Of a stretch of DNA of 38,189 bases, positions 15,258 through 22,714 are shown one piece after another; the first letter of the stretch is position 1; each line of letters opens with the position of its first letter. The notes under the pieces are model-generated. The model saw only the letters and a program-made list of their open reading frames with translations. It had not been told where the DNA came from and did no database searches. Source of the DNA: a virus; the IMG/VR virus record IMGVR_UViG_3300037502_002863, positions 1-38,189 of that record. One strand, 5' to 3'. A program made the position numbers and the translations under genes.

Positions 15258-15875
15258 TTAGTTAGACAATGGGTTGTCTAACGCTTTTTTAATTTTGTCG
15301 TCCACTTCTTTTCTTAATGCACGAATTTCTGCTTGAGTTTCTTTTTGATTTCTAGCCATTTCCTGATTATTTCGTGTTATTTCTTGATTTATTTCTTTAA
15401 CGGTTTGATCACTATACCTTCGAACTTCTTTAAGAGTGCCGTCAACATCTCTCTTAATTTCTTTGACTGTTTGATCAGTGTCTCGTGAAGTTTGTTTAGA
15501 ACTTCGTTCAACATTCTCAACAACAGCTTCTAGTCTACGAACATCATTTTTTAAATCATTTTTAATATTATCACTATACTCCACTGTTTTATTAGTATTA
15601 GCCTCTAACACTTCAATTTTTTTATAGATTTCTCCGAGATCTGGTGTAACATAATTGGCAATTTTGTCCTTCATGTCCATATAGTCTTTGTATATTTCAA
15701 ATGCCCCATAAAGGCCACCTAGAACTGTACTAACAATAGTGGCTGCAATCATTATTTTTGCTGGGGTAAATGCATAACCGCCAATGCTGATCACCGTATT
15801 CTCACTTAGATATTTTTCTTTTGCGGCTTCTAGCTCGTCAACTTTTTTATCAAGATCTACTTTTTCTTCTGACAT
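15258..15875 (-). CDS. Membrane-anchored coiled-coil protein, paralogue 2
   Basis: This protein has 205 residues. It has the same plan as the gene downstream (KYLSENTVISIGGYAFTPAK, then a hydrophobic helix, then coiled coil, ending DNPLSN). It has about 45 extra residues of heptad-like repeats in the coil (DQTVKEI occurs twice). Start MSEEKVDL at 15875. The two genes are 11 nt apart. A possible role is a membrane-tethered filament or spacer; this is only inference from the coil. Confidence 0.65.
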   Translation of the reverse strand: MSEEKVDLDKKVDELEAAKEKYLSENTVISIGGYAFTPAKIMIAATIVSTVLGGLYGAFEIYKDYMDMKDKIANYVTPDLGEIYKKIEVLEANTNKTVEYSDNIKNDLKNDVRRLEAVVENVERSSKQTSRDTDQTVKEIKRDVDGTLKEVRRYSDQTVKEINQEITRNNQEMARNQKETQAEIRALRKEVDDKIKKALDNPLSN

Positions 15876-15876
15876 C

Positions 15877-16068
15877 TTAGTCTCCTCTCATTCTGCGAAA
15901 GTGCTCCTGTAGTCTTCGCATTTTAATTAAATCGGCTGCTAATGGTCTTTTAGCAGTTGGAGGCATCTGTTTAAACATTACCTGTCGTGGTTCCTTGTAA
16001 TACCAAACCGCTACGGATATTAGTACTAATATTTCTAAAAGATAAAAAACTATAAATGCTTCAAACAT
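15877..16068 (-). CDS. Small single-pass membrane protein
   Basis: This protein has 63 residues. It has an N-terminal hydrophobic helix (FIVFYLLEILVLISVAVWYY) and a basic tail rich in Arg and Lys ending RRMRGD. It sits 1 nt downstream of the 748-residue gene and 1 nt before paralogue 2, so it belongs to the same operon. Function unknown. Confidence 0.6.
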   Translation of the reverse strand: MFEAFIVFYLLEILVLISVAVWYYKEPRQVMFKQMPPTAKRPLAADLIKMRRLQEHFRRMRGD

Positions 16069-16069
16069 A

Positions 16070-18316
16070 TTATTGTCCTATCTGATATTGTTGTTCTACC
16101 ATACGCTGATGCAAAACATCACTAGCACCATTTAGGAAACGTTGGGCCCTAGCGTTGTCCACAGTTCTTTGTCCTCGATAAATTTCTCTACTTTGATAGA
16201 ACTGTGCATCTTTTAATTGTGAATTTAAATATTGATTAAAGTCTAAAGGTGCTCTAGCCAATGCCGCTGGGTCAGGGCCGCCTTCCATGCCTTCAACAGC
16301 GCCCCCTCTTCGTACAGCTGGGCCTGATTTTTGATTAGCTTCTGTAGTTGGTTGTATTGGAGTTACCAAAAGATTGATATTATCACTGGGGCCGCCGCGC
16401 TGGGTGTTTGTTGTTTTCCCTTCATCTTTTTTATCATCTGACTTGTCATCAGATAAACCTTGAGATTTATTGTTTTGCAAAGTCAGACCTGATCCCAATG
16501 CTATGCCAGTGCCATCGTTTGGACCAACACTGGCTTGACTCATGACCACAGCTTGCTCAGCAGTAGCTAATGCCGTGCGTTCTGTTGCAGCAACAGCGGC
16601 TAATGCAATTGATAATGCACGTGGATCAACACGTTTCTTTTCAGATTCTTTACTTACAGTTTCTGTTTTTGTTTCTTCTGATTTAGATGATTCTTTTATG
16701 GCTTCTTTGGTTGATGCTGTTTGACCAGTAGGTACACTGATTTGTCCGGTGGTAGTTAATTCAACTCCGCCCACGTCTGTAGTAACTATACTTTCTGTTC
16801 TGGTGGGATCTACTGTGGCAGCATTAGTGGTTGCTGTTGGGGATGGACTAGTGCTAGATACCGTAGATGAACTGGTAGATGATGGTTCTGTTACAGATTG
16901 TGTCTGTGCTGCTAACTGATCTTGAATATCTTTTTGCAGTTTAGCCTGTGTATATCCCGGACACTGCGTACTATACAAAGGATTAATTTCACATTGTTGT
17001 GTTAGAAGTGCCTGTTGATAATTAGGACAGGCTTTATCATAAAGACCACTTATACTACATTGTTGAGTAAAGTATGCTGCGGCATAACCTGTACATCCTG
17101 AATCATATAACGGATTTATAGAACATTGTTGATCGTAATATGCTTGAGCGTATCCCGGACATTGCGTACTATACAAAGGATTCAAACTGCATTGTTGATC
17201 AAAATAGGCCTGTTGGTAACCAGTGCAACTCGTACTATACAACGGATTTAACACACACTGATCTGGTGTGTATTGTATTCTAGCGTACATATTAGTGATG
17301 GCAGCATAATCACTTGTTTGACCTGTAAAATCAAAACTACCTAAAGTTAAACTGTTTCTGCTGGTAGGCAGTTGATAAGAATAGTTGTAAGAACTCCAAT
17401 ATTCTTTATCATCATATTGACTTTTTCTAGTTACAGAATAAATGCTGTTACCTGAGCTGTCTCGAATATTGACATTGGTAGTAACATCAGGATCTCGCCA
17501 ATCTGTCCAAAATGCTCCGGCATAATAAGGATTGCCTACAAATAAATCGTATCCCCACTGAAACCCATGTACTTTAACTCCCATGCCGCCATGTTGTAAA
17601 GCAGTAGCAATACTAAAGGTTTGATTTAGACTTTGTCCCCAAGATGCGTATCCCCCGGGATTGGGAACTAGATTTCCTGACAAGACTATGTCATTGAATC
17701 CTGGACAATGGCTAGCATACAATGGATTCGCTACACAAGGATCTACAGTATATCTAGCCGCTAGGCTAATATTACTTACTTGTGGTCCATAGTACCCTGC
17801 CCAGAATCCAGCATCATAAGCCTGGAAATTTAATTGAAGATATCTAGCTTCGGCTAGGCTATATGGTTTTGTGAAGTTTTGACTGCCCGAATATGTACCG
17901 CTATACATATTAGGATAATTATATCCTTCAAGAAAGTTGCCGGCGGGCGCATATAACCCTATAGAAGCATTAACGGGATCTAGACCATTTTGCGATTCGC
18001 TTTTGATCGTCCAAGAATAATTGTAACCTATTACTCTTACTCCGGGTTGGGTTAATGCAGCATTAGCATAAAAGTCTACCAGATTAGCTACGTTATAATT
18101 TCCATAAGAAAAATTAATTGTATTATTGCTGGTATCATAGAGAGGCTGTGGACCCCCTGTGCAACAATCGTTCGGATGAGTGCCGTAGGTAACACCGTGC
18201 CAACCATTAGGGCTGATCAGATTTCCAGTAACTGGATCTACAGTCTGGGCGTTAGAATAAGAGGAAAAGCAGAGCGCCAAGAGCAGCGCCGAAGCCAGTC
18301 TTTTTATAGAAATCAT
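16070..18316 (-). CDS. Large exported protein with Cys-containing repeats
   Basis: I chose ATG 18316 because it gives a signal peptide (MISIKRLASALLLALCFSSY, cleavage after SNAQ) and has AAAGGG upstream; the product has 748 residues. Two related N-terminal domains rich in Tyr, Trp and Gly span about 25-330. Five or six repeats of about 22 residues follow, of the type CSLNPLYSTQCPGY then QQAY, each with two Cys that could form a disulfide. The remainder is Ser/Thr/Lys-rich and disordered, ending in a short helical domain. It overlaps the gene upstream by 65 nt. It could be a periplasmic or surface protein of the infected cell, or a virion fibre that keeps its signal. Confidence 0.6.
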   Translation of the reverse strand: MISIKRLASALLLALCFSSYSNAQTVDPVTGNLISPNGWHGVTYGTHPNDCCTGGPQPLYDTSNNTINFSYGNYNVANLVDFYANAALTQPGVRVIGYNYSWTIKSESQNGLDPVNASIGLYAPAGNFLEGYNYPNMYSGTYSGSQNFTKPYSLAEARYLQLNFQAYDAGFWAGYYGPQVSNISLAARYTVDPCVANPLYASHCPGFNDIVLSGNLVPNPGGYASWGQSLNQTFSIATALQHGGMGVKVHGFQWGYDLFVGNPYYAGAFWTDWRDPDVTTNVNIRDSSGNSIYSVTRKSQYDDKEYWSSYNYSYQLPTSRNSLTLGSFDFTGQTSDYAAITNMYARIQYTPDQCVLNPLYSTSCTGYQQAYFDQQCSLNPLYSTQCPGYAQAYYDQQCSINPLYDSGCTGYAAAYFTQQCSISGLYDKACPNYQQALLTQQCEINPLYSTQCPGYTQAKLQKDIQDQLAAQTQSVTEPSSTSSSTVSSTSPSPTATTNAATVDPTRTESIVTTDVGGVELTTTGQISVPTGQTASTKEAIKESSKSEETKTETVSKESEKKRVDPRALSIALAAVAATERTALATAEQAVVMSQASVGPNDGTGIALGSGLTLQNNKSQGLSDDKSDDKKDEGKTTNTQRGGPSDNINLLVTPIQPTTEANQKSGPAVRRGGAVEGMEGGPDPAALARAPLDFNQYLNSQLKDAQFYQSREIYRGQRTVDNARAQRFLNGASDVLHQRMVEQQYQIGQ

Positions 18317-19073
18317 CACCCTTTTGTTCCTCAGGTTTTGGCCATTTATCTGGATTGGCGTTCCATGCCACACGAGCCTGTTCACCTATCACGCCTTCAT
18401 AAGGGCAAGGTGTACCGGCGTGCCACATAGCATCAAATACTCTTCGATCTTGACACATAGTCGCTACAGCAGCCACTTTCATTCCCATGTCATACAATGT
18501 CTTAGCGTTCTTTAATCTTTCACAATTCATGTCACGAACAGTTCCACCACTGCTGATGCCCAGAATCTGTGTTTGTACAGCACCAGATGTTCCAGTAGTA
18601 CAAAGATCGTTATTACCGCCACTCATCATAGCAGGTGCTATGGCAGTTGGTGGCGGCTGTATGACTTTCTGTGTGATATTACTGTCGTTGATATTGCGAT
18701 TAGTCATGTCACCAGTATTGATATTCTGATTAACATTATTGTTTTGATTTGTACTGGTACTAGTACTAGTGTTTACATTAGTATTATTATTAGTGTTAGT
18801 GTTAGCTGAAGTTGTATGTCCAGTGTTTATATTATTGTTGGTATTAGTGCTAGTACTGGTATTTTGATTAATGTTCGTATTGGTGCTGGTACTATTAACC
18901 GTGCTGGTATTGATGTTGTTATTAGTATTCGTGCTTGTGCTATTGACGGTGCTTGTAGATGTGCTATTATTATTTGTATCAACCAACGATTTAGAATCAT
19001 AGGTTGTTTGTGCGAACGAAACACCAGCCGTCATGATGCTCCCCGCTAATGCTACTACTATTATTTTTTTCAT
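18252..19073 (-). CDS. Exported protein with Asn/Ser/Thr low-complexity region
   Basis: ATG 19073 is preferred because CTGGGAGCGAA lies just upstream; the frame upstream of it is merely open. The product has 273 residues. A signal peptide (KKIIVVALAGSIMTAGVSFAQ) is followed by about 110 residues made almost only of N, S and T. A compact domain with four Cys comes next (about 155-240), and a C-terminal hydrophobic helix (GFGAALGALLFLLF) ends the protein. The end overlaps the start of the 748-residue gene by 65 nt in another frame. The layout suggests a secreted linker-plus-domain protein with a membrane anchor. Confidence 0.6.
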   Translation of the reverse strand: MKKIIVVALAGSIMTAGVSFAQTTYDSKSLVDTNNNSTSTSTVNSTSTNTNNNINTSTVNSTSTNTNINQNTSTSTNTNNNINTGHTTSANTNTNNNTNVNTSTSTSTNQNNNVNQNINTGDMTNRNINDSNITQKVIQPPPTAIAPAMMSGGNNDLCTTGTSGAVQTQILGISSGGTVRDMNCERLKNAKTLYDMGMKVAAVATMCQDRRVFDAMWHAGTPCPYEGVIGEQARVAWNANPDKWPKPEEQKGDDFYKKTGFGAALGALLFLLF

Positions 19074-19146
19074 TTTTCGCTCCCAGGACACAAGTGCCTG
19101 TTATTATTATTTACAGGTTAGGAAGCAAGAATATTGTGTGTATATT

Positions 19147-20526
19147 TTAATATGCGATTTCTACGGGATTTACAAAGTAGGCAAGACCGCCTAAACTGTT
19201 AGTTCTAAACTCTATAACACCCTTCTGTTTTAGTGTGCCATTAGAAACAAGCTCAGCAAATGATTCAGGATCTTGTACGTAGAAGTATGTAAATGCATCT
19301 ATGTTAAGCATTAGAACCCCATCATGACCGCTCATTGCTTTGTAGTATTCAAAGTTTAATTTAGATGTTGGGACTAACAATAATTCATAGTCTATGGCTC
19401 CGTTTTCATTTATAGCCATAGAAATTTCTTCTTCGTATTTTTCAACCATTTCTGGTTCATTTTTGTGTATAGCTTTGAGTACACTCATCAGAACCTGTAA
19501 TGTTTTTTCTGCACCCATCTTTTTAAAGTAAGGTTGAAGCGCATTTACAGTTTTATCATTGAGTTGTGCAATGCCGCCATTTTTAACTTCGTTAGAAGCT
19601 TTAAAATTAGCACCTGCGTTATTTAAGTGTGCAACAAGTTCCTTAACGCCAGCCATATGATTGCCAAATCCTGTACCAGCTGTCCCCTTCATATAGAAAT
19701 CACTGGTACCTTGACTAGCTTTTACTTCAACATCTAACTCACCGACTTTAATATCAGTCACTTCTTTGACAGTATCAATACCTGCAAAAGCCATGCCAAT
19801 TTCACCTTTACCTACGGCGGCGCCGCCTGGTAATGTAATTTCTAAAAGAGCTTTGACTATTGGCTCATATTCTGGATTAGACAATGGAATTTTATTATTT
19901 TTTGTTGAAGTGCTTAACATTGATGGTGTATCAATCACACCAGTAGTCATACATTCATTTAAGAAATCTGTCATTAGAGTTACATCAATAGTAGCACCTA
20001 GGTTAGGGATGATAGCTTCAATTGCTCTGTAGGATTCTGCGGCTTTAGATTTGATTTTATTAGCAACTATTTTCTTTGCTAGTTCTTTAAATTTTCTTAC
20101 ATGTATGGAAAATACTAATTCTCTTAAATCCTCATCATTACCAACTTGGCTTAGATGCTGTTCAATCTGTTCTCTAAAAGATGCTGCCTTAACTGTTTTT
20201 TTCTTTTTCACTGTGGCTGTGCGTTCTTGAAGTTCATCTTCCTGTGGAGTTTCTTCTGGAGTATCCACAGGCTCTTCTGTTTCAGGTTCAGCAGTAACTG
20301 GTTGTTCAGGTTCCGTAGGTTCTACAGGAGTTTGTGGCTCAACTGGCTCTAACGGCTCGGTGCCAATATCTTCTTGATCCATAACTACCTGTTCTAAGTC
20401 CTTAGCAATATTAGACAATTCTTCAGGACTCATTCTAACATTGTCTAATAGATAACGCAGAGCTTCTGCGTTTGAATCAGCGGATTGTGAATCAATAGAC
20501 TCTTGAATAATTTCTAATATTTTCAT
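19147..20526 (-). CDS. Hypothetical protein with possible PD-(D/E)XK-like motif
   Basis: This protein has 459 residues. Residues about 1-45 are helical (start MKILEIIQES), then a Pro/Glu-rich linker (about 55-105). A folded domain follows in which GKGEIGMAF and, 25 or so residues later, DVEVKAS could be the E and ExK of a PD-(D/E)XK nuclease fold. The motif is suggestive, not conclusive. The ATG lies 6 nt after a GATAAATA late octamer, with no ribosome binding site, so the message may be leaderless. It is the first gene of a late transcription unit. Confidence 0.55.
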   Translation of the reverse strand: MKILEIIQESIDSQSADSNAEALRYLLDNVRMSPEELSNIAKDLEQVVMDQEDIGTEPLEPVEPQTPVEPTEPEQPVTAEPETEEPVDTPEETPQEDELQERTATVKKKKTVKAASFREQIEQHLSQVGNDEDLRELVFSIHVRKFKELAKKIVANKIKSKAAESYRAIEAIIPNLGATIDVTLMTDFLNECMTTGVIDTPSMLSTSTKNNKIPLSNPEYEPIVKALLEITLPGGAAVGKGEIGMAFAGIDTVKEVTDIKVGELDVEVKASQGTSDFYMKGTAGTGFGNHMAGVKELVAHLNNAGANFKASNEVKNGGIAQLNDKTVNALQPYFKKMGAEKTLQVLMSVLKAIHKNEPEMVEKYEEEISMAINENGAIDYELLLVPTSKLNFEYYKAMSGHDGVLMLNIDAFTYFYVQDPESFAELVSNGTLKQKGVIEFRTNSLGGLAYFVNPVEIAY

Positions 20527-20532
20527 AAACAG

Positions 20533-20540
20533 TATTTATC
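20533..20540 (-). promoter_or_regulatory. T4-type late promoter octamer GATAAATA
   Basis: Minus strand, followed by CTGTTT and the ATG at 20526. It lies within the last codons of the bilin reductase gene. Confidence 0.65.
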
Positions 20541-21222
20541 GGATTTCGGGGAACAGGCAATCCTGAATAAAAATACGCACATCTTCTTCATCTAACCCCA
20601 AACTAGTCATTACTTTAGGTGTGTGCGGATTTTGTTTTTGATTTTGGCAGTAATAATTCTGCGCTTCTAAGCAATTTACTGCGGTTTGATTGGTTTCACC
20701 CACAGTTTCTAAATAATGATCAATTCCTCGTTTAGCTACTGCAAAGATTTGATTTAATTCAGATTCTTCGCTAACGTTTCCTGCAGCCACCATACTGGAA
20801 CTAAAAATACGTTCAGCCCAATCTGGTAATTTGCGAGTTTTATTCCATTCTAATTTTTGTGCTTCATCAGCAAACCAATCAAGCATAGGATGTTCACGAT
20901 CGGCACTGGGACTATAATCATAAAAACATCCTGTAATTTTATTCTTACCTGCTATAACATCAAAACCAAAAATTGGTGCAGGATTGTGTAAATGTGGGAA
21001 AATACAACAATGCATCATCCATAGTCCTTTAGTATCACGGGCATCGACTACATCAATGTGTGCTCTACGATATATACTACTTTGCCAAACTTTGTTTACC
21101 CAACCTGGCTGATTGAATCTTTCCATTCCCGGCTCGAAAATTAAACTGCCAGTTTCATAAAACTTGGATTCAAAATATGATTCAACCTTTATCAAGGTTT
21201 GCCAAACATTACTTTCCGTCAT
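20536..21222 (-). CDS. Ferredoxin-dependent bilin reductase (PcyX/PebS/PcyA family)
   Basis: This protein has 228 residues, typical of the family. The core has HCCIFPHLHNPAPIFGFD at 71-88. D88 is in the position of the conserved proton-donating Asp of PcyA-type enzymes; FYDYSP and SADREHP follow as in the substrate pocket. It reduces biliverdin IXalpha from the adjacent heme oxygenase, using host ferredoxin. Marine phages carry pebS (cyanophages) and pcyX (uncultured viruses); the heme oxygenase plus reductase pairing here matches the pcyX-type cassette, but the exact product (for example phycoerythrobilin) cannot be read by eye. The start overlaps the heme oxygenase end by 14 nt. Confidence 0.9.
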   Translation of the reverse strand: MTESNVWQTLIKVESYFESKFYETGSLIFEPGMERFNQPGWVNKVWQSSIYRRAHIDVVDARDTKGLWMMHCCIFPHLHNPAPIFGFDVIAGKNKITGCFYDYSPSADREHPMLDWFADEAQKLEWNKTRKLPDWAERIFSSSMVAAGNVSEESELNQIFAVAKRGIDHYLETVGETNQTAVNCLEAQNYYCQNQKQNPHTPKVMTSLGLDEEDVRIFIQDCLFPEIR

Positions 21223-21754
21223 AAAGATCCCTCATCATTTTAATTGCAAATTCAAATGCTACCCTGGCTTCATCTCCTAAATCATCAGTTAATGTTTCCC
21301 TAATAGCCAACTTCATGGCATCTGCATTTTCAAAATCATAAAATTTACCTTTGCTTATATGTGCTACCTGTTTTTTAATAATTTGTCCGCCGAATAAATC
21401 TCCCATATGGCGGCAATATAAATGTGCTTTTATCAAATGCTTACGATCTATATCATTTCCAAGTTTATGTAAGTATGTCTGATACTCTAATGTAGATTTA
21501 GTCAAATAATAATACGAACCATCATCAAGTTCTTGAAAATCTGCATGAATGGCTTTTAGCCTAGGCAAGCCGGGCATATTATCAAGAAATCCTTGGCGTT
21601 TGCAATACCATTCTATCGGATCATATATTGCCAACAAATTATAGAGATAGTTTCTATAGTCCTCTTTTCCAATTTTTCCACTGAGTAGCATTTTAGCAAA
21701 AACAGTTGTTTCAGCCTCATGATGCAGGTCTTTTGTAATTTCTTTTAGGCTCAT
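21209..21754 (-). CDS. Heme oxygenase
   Basis: This protein has 181 residues, a compact all-helical type. The proximal heme ligand region DLHHEAE lies at 10-16 (H11 or H12). The distal-helix glycine motif RHMGDLFGGQI lies at 115-125, giving the flexible distal helix of HO enzymes. It opens heme to biliverdin, CO and iron. The overlap with the bilin reductase and the shared order make a two-gene bilin operon. GAGGAG lies upstream, and GTAAATACC a little further up may be a late promoter variant. Confidence 0.93.
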   Translation of the reverse strand: MSLKEITKDLHHEAETTVFAKMLLSGKIGKEDYRNYLYNLLAIYDPIEWYCKRQGFLDNMPGLPRLKAIHADFQELDDGSYYYLTKSTLEYQTYLHKLGNDIDRKHLIKAHLYCRHMGDLFGGQIIKKQVAHISKGKFYDFENADAMKLAIRETLTDDLGDEARVAFEFAIKMMRDLYDGK

Positions 21755-21785
21755 CTATATCTCCTCTAGGTATTTACAAAACAAC

Positions 21786-21806
21786 GAACCGGCGTAATGC
21801 CGGTTC
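21786..21806 (-). terminator. Hairpin after clpS
   Basis: An 8-bp stem GAACCGGC/GCCGGTTC with a 5-nt loop, followed on the minus strand by GTTGTTTTG. It lies between clpS and the bilin operon and probably ends the chaperone transcript. Confidence 0.65.
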
Positions 21807-21830
21807 TGATTATAATTTAAAGATTTTAAT

Positions 21831-22136
21831 TCAATCTTCTTCTAGTTTTATTTGAAGTGGGAAAGCGTTGGCACGAGCAAGTTGCGTGGATTCAACAGCT
21901 TTGACTTCAGCAATTTCAAAACTGTAGACTCCAGCAACGGCGCTACCGGTTTCGTGAATTTGCATAGTAAGTTCCTTAGCAGATTCCATACTATGTTTAA
22001 AAATTTCGTGTAGTACAGTTGCTACAAATTCCATTGGGGTATGATCATCATTTAGAAAAATGACCTTCCATTTTCTAGGTTCTGAGATTTTTTGTTTGAT
22101 CTTTTCATCTAGTTTAACATCGGTATCGATACTCAT
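21831..22136 (-). CDS. clpS: ClpS adaptor protein
   Basis: I chose ATG 22136 (MSIDTDVKL) because GGAG lies before it; an ATG four codons upstream overlaps that site. The product has 101 residues. It shows the ClpS core: WKVIFLNDDHTPMEFV (N-degron pocket residues N, D, D, H, M), a VLHEIF helix, and VAGVYSFEIAEVK. The C-terminal extension (FPLQIKLEED) is normal. ClpS hands N-degron substrates to ClpA; no ClpA or ClpP is in the window, so it would redirect the host protease. It follows hsp20 in the same operon. Confidence 0.92.
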   Translation of the reverse strand: MSIDTDVKLDEKIKQKISEPRKWKVIFLNDDHTPMEFVATVLHEIFKHSMESAKELTMQIHETGSAVAGVYSFEIAEVKAVESTQLARANAFPLQIKLEED

Positions 22137-22152
22137 GATATTCTCCATAGAT

Positions 22153-22170
22153 GGGGGAGTTTCCTCCCCC
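22153..22170 (-). other. GC-rich hairpin between hsp20 and clpS
   Basis: On the minus strand GGGGGAG and CTCCCCC pair over 7 bp around a GAAA tetraloop, with no T run. It may act as an mRNA-stabilising or attenuating hairpin between the two genes. Confidence 0.55.
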
Positions 22171-22178
22171 TGCTTATA

Positions 22179-22619
22179 TTACTTAACCTCTAGAACTTCA
22201 ATTTTGCGTGGTAACAGTGATTCTGGCACTTTACGCTCAATCTGTACTATTAGTAAGCCGTTTTTAATTTCTGCCTTGACGACTTCCATGTGTTCAGCTA
22301 GTGTAAATCTACGCTCGAAATCACGGAAAGCAAGTCCACGATGTAGATACTCAGGAGCAGGTTCTTGATTGGCCGGTTTTTCGCCTCTAATGACCAATTG
22401 ATCTTGATCCACTTCTACGGTGATTTCATGTTTCTCAAAACCAGCCACAGCAATAACAACATCGTAGAGGTTCTCTGCGATTTTTTCAATGTTGTATGGT
22501 GGATAATTTTGATTGATTTGATTTGCGAAGCGTGTTTCGAAATTATCGAAAATACGATCGAAACCTACTAATGCTCTGTTTAGAGCTTGCGTGTCAAAGC
22601 GTGTTATATTTGCGTTCAT
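22179..22619 (-). CDS. Small heat shock protein (Hsp20/IbpA-like)
   Basis: This protein has 146 residues. It starts with a LVGFDRIFDNF segment like IbpA, then the alpha-crystallin domain (about 35-130) with LYDVVIAVAGFEK, LVIRGEK, LAFRDFERRF and the closing GLLIVQIER motif (A/G-x-L). It ends in LLPRKIEV, which holds the I-x-V type anchoring motif. It is a holdase that binds unfolding proteins. The leader carries a hairpin that hides the ribosome binding site (22626-22647) and a promoter at 22686-22714, so it may be temperature controlled. Together with clpS it forms a short operon next to dnaK. Confidence 0.92.
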   Translation of the reverse strand: MNANITRFDTQALNRALVGFDRIFDNFETRFANQINQNYPPYNIEKIAENLYDVVIAVAGFEKHEITVEVDQDQLVIRGEKPANQEPAPEYLHRGLAFRDFERRFTLAEHMEVVKAEIKNGLLIVQIERKVPESLLPRKIEVLEVK

Positions 22620-22625
22620 TTTAAT

Positions 22626-22678
22626 ATCTCCTTATATTAAGCAAGATTAGATGTGCAACCCCACCCGGGCATTGCACA
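22626..22678 (-). promoter_or_regulatory. ROSE-like RNA thermometer candidate in the hsp20 leader
   Basis: Minus strand: an upper hairpin TGTGCAA/TTGCACA (22678-22672 with 22658-22652) and a lower hairpin in which ATCTTGCTT pairs with AAGGAGAT (22647-22626) with a single bulged G. The TTGCT against AGGAG pairing with an unpaired G is the signature of ROSE elements. It hides the ribosome binding site 8 nt before the ATG. Confidence 0.7.
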
Positions 22679-22685
22679 CATATTT

Positions 22686-22714
22686 ATTTTATACTGTCTG
22701 TCTCTGTGTGTCAA
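22686..22714 (-). promoter_or_regulatory. Promoter for hsp20-clpS
   Basis: Minus strand TTGACA (22714-22709), 17-nt spacer, TAAAAT (22691-22686). The -35 box overlaps the dnaK stop codon. AATAAATA follows at once and could serve as a T4-type late octamer, so both promoter types may be stacked. Confidence 0.65.
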
